Notes under the pieces: generated by a model
Databases searched by the model: none
Told to the model about the DNA's origin: nothing
The model's input: the letters and a program-made list of their open reading frames with translations, nothing else
Translations under genes and position numbers: made by a program
NCBI GenBank assembly: GCA_017607445.1
Contig: JAEVHH010000004.1
Span: 4,774,001 to 4,838,000, forward strand
Direction of reading: 5' to 3'
Length of the DNA stretch: 64,000 nt
Source: Histoplasma ohiense
Lineage: Eukaryota; Ascomycota; Eurotiomycetes; Onygenales; Ajellomycetaceae
Part shown: piece by piece, positions 1-10,000 of the stretch
Layout: every line of letters begins with the position of its first letter
How positions within the stretch are numbered: the stretch's first letter is position 1

Positions 1-3000
1 TCAGAAAAGAACATCATTAATTAAATCATCAGAGAAGTCTGCATACACTGTGACAAGTCAGAGCACTTCACAAATCAATGTTCAAATGCAATCACTCTGA
101 GTAAACCCCTCACACATATGAATGCTGTGTCATCTATGAATAAGCAAGAACAGGAAAAAGACAAGCTCTCACTCTAAAATACAGACAAAAACTCAAGAAG
201 CAGAAAGCTAACTGAAGATTTGAGCAGAAGATGCAAACAGACACAATTATAATCTCTGTCATTGTAAATAGTCTAGTCAATATATAAGCAATGATAGACA
301 GTGGTTTTCTTCACTACACTCTTATAGACACTCAGTTGGTTGAGAAGCATAAGCTTCAGCATATTCTCTTTTTCAAACTGTATAAACTCAGTGAATTTGA
401 CAGCCTCAGAGAATTCACCTCCTACAACATGATAAGATTTAATGTCAATATAGAAGAACATGAGAAAAAGAATGTATATATATATAAAATACAAAATCTT
501 GAGTACAATCTAATACTCAGTCTATCATAACTCACAGAATTTGAAACCTTGTTGAATACATACAATTACTGTCTTATTTTTCCAGAAGACAATCATATTT
601 ACAAAAAGAATGTTGATAGAACCACTGATCTCACTCAGATATCAGTGAAAGTGTACAAATTACTAATCTGTCAAATGCATGAGAAGAAGAATGTTCAAGT
701 GTTCACTGCTAGTATGATGAATATCAAAAAAGTGTTAGAAAAGCTAGAACTCAAAGATCTCAAGAAATCATACAAGAAACTATTTGAATCATATGAAGAC
801 TTTGCAGATATGTTCAATGAGAAAGAAGCTGAAAAGCTTTCTTCTCATTGAGAACTCAGTATAGATTATATAATTGAACTCATCAAAAAGAATAATAAGA
901 ATCTGCAATCACTCTGAGATTCTCTCTATAGTATGTTATGTGATGAGCTTCTTGTTTTATGAAAAACACTCAATGAACTACTGAATAAAGATTTCATTCA
1001 TATTAGCCACTCATTCATCACAGCATCTGTACTATTTGTGAAGAAATCAGAAGAAGGCTTACAATTCTGTGTTGACTACTGAGAACTCAACAAAATTACA
1101 CAGAAGAACTGATACCCTCTCCCACTCATCAATGAAATACTCAAACAAATAGAAAAAGTAAAATGATTTATGAAGTTTGACATCTCTGCAGCCTTCTATA
1201 AGATAAGAATTAATGAAGATGATGAATGACTAACTGCTTTTCATACATATTACAGATTATATGAATGAACAGTGACTCTCTTTGAATTAGTGAATGCTCT
1301 GAGCATGTTTCAGAAATACATTAACTGAGCTCTATAAGATCTGCTCAATGAGATCATTTCAGTGTATATAAATGATATTCTGATCTTCACTGATGAATCA
1401 TTCACTGAGTATTACAAACACATACAACAAATGCTTGACTGTCTATGAAAAGCTGAACTGCAAGTGAATATTGACAAATACAACTTTGAGATCAAGTCTA
1501 TAATCTATCTAGAATTCATCATCAAAGCTGAAAAAGATGTATGTATGGATTCTAAGAAGATGGAAGCAATTCTCAACTGAAAGATATCAGTCTTGATAAA
1601 AGAGATTAGAAGTTTTCTAGAATTCATCAACTTCTACTGAAGATTCATCAAAGACTTCTTCAATATTGTACAATCACTGACAGATCTGATCTGAAAAGAC
1701 ACTGTATTTCAATGAACTGATGAAGCAGACACAGCATTCAAAAAGCTGAAGTGTATATTCACAAACACTTCAATGCTGCAATCATTTGATTCAGATAAGC
1801 ATATGATTCTCAAAACAGACATCTTGAATTGACCTCACAATTATAGAAAGTTCTACACAATCAGATAAATCCCATATATATATCAATCAGTTCTAAGCTC
1901 AAGAACTCTCACTTGAAGAATAATGAAGACTAGCAGCAGAAGCAGATGAATTCTGACAACAAGTTATCAAAGCTATACAAAATAAAGCATCTCAATTCTC
2001 TGCAGACATATACTCAAGAACAGATATCTCAGCATATTCAATCAACAATGACAACTGCTTACACTTTTGAAATAGACAATGGATCTCTGATTCAGAATCT
2101 CTACAAACACAGATCATGTAAGAAATTCATAACTTGTCAATAACTGAACACTCAGAATGTGAAATTATATACAATATTATTATCTGAGAATTCTACTGAT
2201 CAGATATGTTGAAAGATATACATCAGTTTATACACAACTGTGATCACTGTGGCTCAGTGATGATATAACACAAACACTGAAAAGAAATACTGAAGTCTCT
2301 ATCTGTTCTCAACTGAACTTGATGTGATATAGCTATCAATTTTGCAGTTTTCTTGCTCAAAAGCAGAGATTCTACAAACATTCTAGTCATTGTTGATCAA
2401 CTCAGTAAGAGTGTAATACTACAGCTCTGTGATAAGATGAATATCAAAATAGTTGCAGATATTTTTATCAGAAGTCTGTTCTATCATATACATGATCTGT
2501 CTTCATTCATTGTGTCAGATAGAGACAGTCAATTCATCAGCACACTCTGAGCCTGCATATATCAATTACTAAGAATTGAACAAAAGTTATCAACAGTGTA
2601 CCACTCAGAGACTGATGAAGCTACTGAGAGAATGATATAAATAGTAAAGAACATTTTCTGTAAGTTCTGCAATTATATGTAAAACAACTGAAGCAATCTG
2701 CTGCCACACACTGAGATTGTGATTAATGATTGAGATTTCATTACAACAGATGTAAGTTTATTCTTTCTTCTATATAGATATAACTTAAAGATTCTGAACT
2801 TTCTCAAGACTTTCTGAGAAACTGTGTATGTCTGCAGCCTTATACAGACAGTAGAGAATATCATGAATAAGCTGAAGAAAGTCTGTGAATAAGCAGAAGC
2901 TTCAATAATCAGTATTCAGCAAGATTATAAAAATCAAATAAATATCAGAAGAAGTTCTGCAACTCAATACTATATAGAAGACAAAATCTGACTGAATCTC

Positions 3001-3408
3001 AAGAACATAAGAATAGATCATCTCTCACATATACTAGATTACTACCACATCAAGTATACAGTAAAGAAAGTGTTAGATATATATAATCATCAACTCAACA
3101 TCTCATCTGACATTCATGATGTTGTTCATACAAACCTGCTTCAACCCATGGCTGAGGATCCATTCCCCTCACAGAGAACCTTCAATTAACAGTCATCCAC
3201 TATTGTAGAAGAAAACAATGAACTTGAGTGAAAAATCAAAGCAATTTTTGATGATAGAATCAATCATCATCACTGTGAATATCTCATCAAATGAGTAGAA
3301 TACAATCATCTGATCTGAAAACTCATATTTATTTTGAAGAACATCACTGCTCTCAACATCTATAAGTTCTCACTCATCTGAGTAGAGAGGGATAATGTGA
3401 TGGATTAG
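1..3408 (+). pseudogene. Gag-Pol polyprotein remnant of copy A
   Basis: Fragments of one long frame broken by many TGA codons. A CCHC zinc knuckle (CX2CX4HX4C, CIHCDKSEHFTNQC) lies at 40-81. A retropepsin-like segment with Asp-Ser-Gly starts at 291. The RT spans about 920-1820; its active-site box at 1365-1376 reads YIND instead of the expected YMDD. The integrase core spans about 2350-2640, with VDQLSKS, SDRDSQF and ATERM carrying the D, D and E. A chromodomain with both Trp codons changed to TGA lies at about 3215-3340. RNase H is deleted. The stop (TAG at 3406-3408) lies 11-13 bp inside the 3' LTR, so pol reads through the polypurine tract just before 3396. The gene is dead. Confidence 0.85.
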
Positions 3409-3929
3409 CATTCATTAGTAATTAACTTATGCAATCAACTTCTCTTCTGCATTCACTCATTTCTGATCATTGTGATTTTGTGTAATTTTCAATATTCTTC
3501 TGCTTCATACTCTGCATTCATATAGTCTTTAATGATTTTTTTATATAGCTTTTAATATTCTTTCATTTCATGTTCTGCACTCATATAGTCTCTAACAATT
3601 CTTCTGTATAGCTTTCAATGATTCTTCTGCTTTATACTTCACACTCATATAGTTTCTAACAATTCTTCTGCATAGCTCTCAATGATTCTTTCACTTCATA
3701 TTTCACACTTATATAGTTTCTAACAATTCTTCTATATAGTTTTTAACATTCTTTCACTTCACACTTCACTGTGAAGTGGTTTCTGATATTCTTCCACTCT
3801 AAATTTCTCTCTATAAGAACTCTCTTTGTATGATCTTTTCTTTTGATTTCTTTTCTCTTTCTTTTCTTAATCAATTTGTAATCTGTATTAGAATAGTGCT
3901 AGATCGTTAATCGAAGTACACCCATTACA
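3396..3929 (+). repeat. 3' LTR of copy A (family 1, 534 bp)
   Basis: Begins TGTGATG and ends CATTACA, a short inverted terminal repeat. It contains about four copies of a 63-bp tandem unit (about 3523-3770), then the near-palindrome at 3762-3778, a pyrimidine-rich run, and AATCAATTTGTAA, the sequence complementary to the family's primer-binding site. CpGs survive only near the outer end (3903-3913). Confidence 0.9.
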
Positions 3930-4753
3930 ATAGTATATAATCATAGTCAGATGATTTATTTTTCTGACTGAAAAATGATGAGAATTTATGAATTCTTCTG
4001 CTGTTTTATATTTTCTATAAAGTTTTTTGATTAATTGATATTTTTGAGTTGCAGATCAGTCTCACTAGCTCTGTCTGTTGAGAAAGCTGTAGTTTTAATA
4101 GAAATAATTTCAGAGAAAACAGAGTTTTTTCTCTTCTGAGTAATATCTATTTAGATAGTCAGCTCTTTTATAATTGTTTTTACTGTATTTAACTGTGAAT
4201 GAATATCTGAAACAATATTCTTTTTTAGAGTTAATACTGTATTCAAATCTACTGTTATATATATAATAAACTTTTTACAGAAGATTTGAGTAAAGTTCTG
4301 ACTGACTAATTATTTCTTCTTTTTAATTCAGCTGTTTAGAGTTTTTCTTAATTTGATGAAAGTTTTCTACTATAAATTCTATTGCTGCTGAATCTTCTCA
4401 AACTACTTCTATAGTTGAAAGATAGCTGTGAAAATACTGTCACTGATTTCTTTGAGAATTGAAGAAGATATTGTAACAGTTTTTCTCTGTCTTTTATCAG
4501 TTTTTTCAGTGATAAAATTGATTGATGACTTTGATTTCAGTGATCTGATATAGACTGTGTTGATGTTTATAAGTGAATGAAAGAGTATTGAGAGCTTCAT
4601 GATCATTCAATCTATATAATACATATATATAGAGTAATTACAGAGAGTATACAATGATATTAAATGAGTTGAAGAGTTAAAATTATATGAAAAACAGTTA
4701 GAAAAATGGAAAATTCAAATATATCTCTATATTTATAAATAGTTATAAGAATG
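3930..4753 (-). mobile_element. LINE 5'-end fragment (LINE4)
   Basis: Matches the 5' end of LINE1 (about 23110-23908) in the same orientation: 5' UTR, then the start of ORF1. The longest surviving piece of ORF1 is at 4409-4606 and includes the Lys/Arg-rich segment EKTDKRQRKTVT. The element stops where the 3' LTR of copy A begins, so A probably inserted into it and the remainder lies beyond the left edge. It is heavily mutated, including CpA to TpA changes. Confidence 0.8.
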
Positions 4754-4976
4754 TGTTCTCTTATGAACTATATTTAAAATCTGATTTTATAAAAAAGAAT
4801 GATGTTTGTTGTATATATTTAGTAATAGAAATGTATATTTTATAATTTTCTTCACTGATGTTTGTTGCTTCTGATTCAGTGATAGTATGAGTACAGTGAA
4901 TGCTGTGAGTAAAGGTTATGACTATTACTTAACAGATTATTTTTTGAAAATTAAATGATTAGAAACTGTGAGAAAT
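4754..4976. other. AT-rich stretch, nothing recognised
   Basis: About 220 bp between the LINE 5' end and an LTR fragment. I see no open frame, repeat match within the window or RNA-like structure. Confidence 0.5.
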
Positions 4977-5231
4977 GATGACAGTGTGAAGAGTGAATAA
5001 TAGAAAAGAATGATAATAGCAATAGTAATTATAGTAGTAATATAGTGTAATATAGTGTAGAAATGTAGTGTAGCTAATCACTAAAAAAGAAAAAAAAGAG
5101 AAAGAAGATGTGTGAAATACATACATCAATATATATATATATATAGAAATAGCAGTAGCAAGAGCATAATGAAAAAAGATAAGAATAAACAAAAATAATA
5201 TAATAAGAAAATAATAAATGAGTGTATTATA
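4977..5231 (-). repeat. LTR fragment, family 3
   Basis: The reverse complement matches the solo LTR at 55393-55655 over nearly its whole length, ending in TGTGAG on this strand. No TSD is visible: the left flank is GAAAC and the right side runs directly into a mariner fragment. Both copies show misleading hydrophobic open frames rich in Ile, Tyr and Leu that I do not regard as coding. Confidence 0.7.
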
Positions 5232-5611
5232 CAGTATATCTTGATGAGAATATGTTCTTGAGCTGACTGCTGTTTTGTAAATCATTTAGAGTAAGAAGCA
5301 TCTTTTAATCAGTTATCACAGATATAAAAATAAAGAAGATCTGAATTAAAATCACAATTTTGAGCAATTCTATAGATACAATTGATGATTTGAATAGATA
5401 GCTGAGTGAAATTACTGATTTCTTTTGTAGTTTTATCATCAAAAAACTTCAAAGTCACTATTACAGCACAGATTGAGATATCTGTATTGAGAGTCATATT
5501 GAAATAAAAGAGAAAATAAATTTAATTCATCAATCTCTGAGAGATTATCTGCTATTTAAAATGAGGGGTAATTGCTTCTCATTAGTGGTATCTATGATAT
5601 TTCAACTAGTA
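5232..5611 (-). pseudogene. Tc1/mariner transposase N-terminal fragment (mariner copy 1)
   Basis: The frame at 5309-5497 encodes an N-terminal helix-turn-helix of an IS630/Tc1/mariner transposase (MTLNTDISICAVIVTLK, then KTTKEISNFTQLSIQ and NCIYR). A broken continuation reads on towards about 5240. The whole block is nearly identical to 38832-39207, the right part of mariner copy 2, but lacks that copy's terminal inverted repeat. At the TA of 5612-5613 it runs into the left terminal repeat of mariner copy 2. The catalytic DDE part is absent. Confidence 0.7.
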
Positions 5612-5790
5612 TACAGAGGTCGGTTTCAAAAGTTTCATTCAAGCACTAAAAACATCACAACTGCTACTAGAAATTTATACTAGGTTTTACATGTAAATTC
5701 TCTCTCATTATTTCTTCTGCTTTTATCTATAGTGGAGATATATCAATTTCCTTCTGACTGAGTTCACCTGCTATATCAGCACAGAATTTC

Positions 5791-6261
5791 TGTGATGGGT
5801 TAGCATCTGTTAGTAATTAACTTACGCAATCAACTTCTCTTCTGCACCCGCTTGTTTTTGATCATTGTGATCTCACATAACTCTTGATGTTCTTTCATTT
5901 CATACTTTGCACTTATATAGTCTCTAATAATTCTTCTGTGTAGCTCTTAATGTTCTTCCACTCTGTGCTCTGTGCTTGTGTAGTCTCTAACAATTCTTTC
6001 ATATAGCTTTTAAAGATTCTCTCATTTTATACTCTGTGTTTATGTAGTTTCTAACAATTCTTCTGTGTAGCTTTTAATATTCTTTCACTTCATACTTCAC
6101 TGTGGAGTGGTTTCTGATATTCTTTCACTTTGAACTTTTCTCTATAAAAACTCTCTTTGTACAATCTTTTCTTCTGATTTCTTTTCTCTTTCTTTTCTTA
6201 ATCAATTTGTAATCTGTAATTAGAATAGTATCAAATTGTTAATTGAAGTATATTCATTACA
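5791..6261 (+). repeat. 5' LTR of copy B (471 bp)
   Basis: TGTGATG to CATTACA, with about three 63-bp tandem units (about 5915-6105). A long CT-rich run at about 6150-6200 leads into AATCAATTTGTAA at 6200-6212. This arrangement would suit a fungal transcription start there, giving a U5 of about 62 nt. Confidence 0.9.
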
Positions 6262-6274
6262 TTACAAATTGATT
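6262..6274 (+). promoter_or_regulatory. Self-complementary primer-binding site of family 1
   Basis: TTACAAATTGATT starts immediately after the LTR and is a perfect 13-nt complement of 6200-6212 inside the same LTR. In Tf1 of fission yeast the transcript's own 5' end folds back onto such a site to prime minus-strand synthesis. Copies C (45668-45680) and D (35912-35924) have the same site. Confidence 0.75.
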
Positions 6275-6689
6275 CTTCTGCATTTAAGACTCAAATGTTT
6301 TGTTATTAGTTCTTATATCTGAGTGCATTATTTAAGATCTAAGTGTTTTGTTATTAATTCTTACACTCAAGTGTGTTGTTTACAGATCTGAGTGTCTAGT
6401 TGTTACAAGAGATTTCTCATAAGTCTGAATGTCTCTGTTATTAGTTATATAGACTGTTGTGTCTAAGTATTCAAGACACAATCAACTGTGTTCTATAAAG
6501 AGGTCTGAGTGCCTACAAACTGTAATGCTGCAAATAGTGTTCATAAAGAAGCTTGATAAGCTTAGCACTGCAACACTGTAAATAGTGTCTATGAAAGAAC
6601 TGAGTGTCTACAAGTATTCCTTTTTCTTTTTTATTATTACATGTTTTTAGATATCAAAATAAACTATGAACAATTCTACAAACATCTAC

Positions 6690-6960
6690 TGTAATAGACG
6701 CAACGGAAATATCTATATTAGAAAATAGCTATGTGGCGATAGAAGAACACAGAACATGCCAGAATTAATGAGAATGAACATAACACACAGCATCATAGAT
6801 GGCTGTAGAGTGTGATGGTTGTTTATATAATGCTCACTGATATTTATAGATATTAGAAGATCAGCAATTAGCTTTGAATAATAGAGATTGCTATCTTTTT
6901 AATATTCTCTGTGCATACTTCACACTACTTTCATAATTATATCTACAACTATCTCTTACA
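6690..6960 (+). repeat. 5' LTR of E2a (271 bp)
   Basis: TGTAATAG to CTCTTACA. CpGs survive at 6696-6706 and near 6737, close to the outer edge, and are gone from the 3' LTR. AGCAATTAG at 6863-6871 is complementary to 6964-6972 just past the LTR. Confidence 0.92.
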
Positions 6961-7046
6961 ATTCTAATTGCTTTAAACTTTATTTGAGTGATCTGTTGTT
7001 ACACACATCTACAATAAAACATGCAACATTAGTTAGAACACACAAG

Positions 7047-10000
7047 ATGATCTTGATATACACAAGATTCTTTGAAAATCAATCTGAATCCTCTACCACC
7101 TCTGATGATCAGAATGTGTGTTTGCAACAGTTGAACAATCAAATTCATGAACAAGAGCAGCAATTAGCTATTCTGCATGCACAACAGCAGCTCAACAAAT
7201 TGAAAGCACAGATTCATGAAGATACTCTCATTGAGTCTCAATTAACTCAGAATATTACCACAGAACCACTGCAAAATCAATCTGTAGATGATACAGATGA
7301 TGATAATGAGACATCATCAAAATTGAAGATTAAAAACTACTATTGAGAAAAAAATATATTAGAATTCAAAGACTATAAAGATTGCATGTTGACTCTCCTT
7401 ACATACCACTGTCAGTATTATCAAAAAAAAGAACACAAGATAAATGATGCTAAACTCTATCTTAATACTCACATTAAGCAGAAATGGTTGAATTTTGTAT
7501 CATTGTATGAAAGATATAGAGGAGCAACACTGTTGACTTTCAATGATATATTATCACATCTAGAAATGCAAATTAACAATCCACAGAACCAGCATCAATT
7601 GATGAATCAAAGATTTCAGAATGTAAAACAACAAGAGTGACAATCAATACACAACTTCTCTAAATATCTCAAAGACTGAGAATACTACTTATCTTTATAT
7701 AGTGAAGAACAAAGAATGGATAACTTGCATAGTAAGACATTGAAAATACTACACACTGAACTCAATCATCAAAATCAAGAACCTTAGAACTACAAAGAGT
7801 TGTTTCAAACTCTACAGATTTTCAAGAAAAATATGCTAAAGCAACAGCATACTATTCACAAAGACAGATCTGCAATATTCATAGAGAATCAGCATCATTC
7901 TGATAAATCTAGCAACTGTTGAAACAAAAGAAAATGAGAGAAACAGACAGATTCAACTGAACAAATCAAAAAAGATAAATATAACTGAATGAAGAAGTGT
8001 TCTCACTGTCATAAAAAGGGTTATATTGCAAATGATTGTTGAATGTTACATCTCAAAAAGCACAACCAAGTTCAACAAGTAAAAAATCAACAATCTCAAT
8101 TATAGAAGCAGCTGCTGCATTGAGAATATGAACAACTAGACTGTGAGATAAACAGTTATTGACAATGAATACATGAATGCTGACAGAAGCAGAATGGGCG
8201 ATAATGTGAACACTAGTGGATTCTGATGTGAATGTGAACTTTGTATCTCATGTCTGAGCATCAAAATATTTCTTGAAGACAGAAGATAAACCAAAAGTAG
8301 TGGAAGCAGTTGATAATCATAAAATTAAATCATATGAACAACAAAGAGCTGCAATGAAGATTATTGATGATGAACATATTCTCTGAGAAGAATTCCACCA
8401 TTTCAAAATGGCTGACATTAGCAGATATGATGTAATTTTGAGTATATCATGATTGAAAGCTGTGAACTCTGATATCAATTGAGTGCAAAGATGCTGAATC
8501 TATAGAAAAGCATCAAATATTAACCACATACATCTGAATACTGTCAAAGAATTTGCAACACTAATTGATGATGGCAATATTATATTTGCTGCCTTATCAT
8601 TACAAGCTGTGAATGCAGCAACTGAGTCAAATATCTCAGATGATTATAAAGATTATCTTGATGTGTTTCAAGAAGACATATCTGACACAGAACATGCATT
8701 TCATGATCATGTTATAGATCTCAAATCTGGCAAGAAACCTCTATATCAATCAATATATAACTTATCACCTCAGAAACTCTCTGTCCTCTGAGAATATATT
8801 GAAAAGATATTGGAGAAGAATATATCTTTTCAATATATTCTCAGAGGACAGAGAGTTTCTGAGGTGATAAGTTATATATTGATTGATATAGAGGTTTCTT
8901 GCCAGATTTGAGATCTATAACATGATCATGAAATGCATGTTCTGTGTCAGATATGTCTTCTTGAAACACATCAAGATAATCTTTAGATACATCCATTCAA
9001 GAGCTCAGCCAATGTGCCAGTATTATTCACACTGAAGAAAGATGGAACCCTGTGTCTTTGTGTGGATTATCAAGGATTGAATGAAATAACAGTCAAGAAT
9101 TGATATCCACTGCTCTTAATAAGTGAAATACTTGATAGATTAGCAGATGCCAAAATATATATGCAGCTGAACCTTAGAGATGTGTATTATAGAATTTACA
9201 TATGAGCAGAGGATGAATGAAAAACAGCATTTTGAACACAATATGAATACTTTGAATATCTAGTCTTATCTTTTGAGCTAATCAATGCCTCTGTGATCTT
9301 CCAATCTTATATCAACAAAGCCCTCAGCAATCTTTTAGACATATATTGTGTGGCTTATCTTGATGATATTGTAATCTATTCAAACACACTTGATGAACAT
9401 GTCATCCATGTTAAGAATGTGCTGGAACAGTTAAGGTGATGAAGACTATATGTCAAACTTAGTAAGTGTACATTCCATGCAACAGAAATTGGACTTTTGA
9501 GTTTTGTGATTATCATACAGAGCATTACTGTTGAGAAATGCTGTGTCAACACAATTCTAGATTGATCAGAACTGTGAACTATAAATGAATTGCAAACATT
9601 TCTAGAATTTGTCAATTTCTATTGTTGATTCATATACAAGTTCTTGATAATAACAGCACCTCTGATCAAATTGTTAAAAGATTACAAAACAAAAAGAGAG
9701 AAGAATAATGCATCTATTCAGTTAGATAAAAACTGCAAGCATGCAATCCTGCAGTTAAAAGAATGCTTTACAAAAGCATCATTGTTGATTCACTTTGATT
9801 CACAGTGAAAACTCTGTCTAGAAATGAACAGATCTGACATTGCAATCACTGCAGTAATATTACAATTAATGAATGATGATCACTGACATCTGATTGTGTT
9901 TTGATTCAGAAAACTCACAGAGACAGAAAGATGTTATCAAATGTATAATCTAGAAATGTTGCTGATTGTAGAAGCTTTCAGACAATGATATCACTATTTA

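Larger units (their letters stand above)
1..3929 (+). mobile_element. LTR family 1 chromovirus, copy A (5' end outside window)
   Basis: This is the 3' three-fifths of a Ty3/Gypsy retrotransposon: the end of gag, then protease, RT, integrase, chromodomain and the 3' LTR. Copies B, C and D in this window are the same family; complete copies are about 5.95-6.07 kb once insertions are removed. Compared with copy C, a block of about 400 bp covering RNase H is missing near 1824-1835. The 5' LTR is off the left edge, so no TSD can be matched. The right end abuts a LINE fragment. Confidence 0.9.

Noticed and set aside
1140..1330. Reassigned code with TGA read as Trp
   Set aside because: The Rab gene and E2b use TGG for Trp and TGA as stop; GG to GA hypermutation explains the pattern, and Arg CGA sites also become TGA.
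3523..3770. CRISPR-like array of spaced repeats in LTR family 1
   Set aside because: The 63-bp units are head-to-tail tandem repeats without unique spacers, in a eukaryotic LTR.
4959..5285. Hydrophobic 108-residue frame and its relative at 55370-55663
   Set aside because: Both cover family 3 LTRs; the hydrophobicity comes from AT-rich, pyrimidine-rich sequence.
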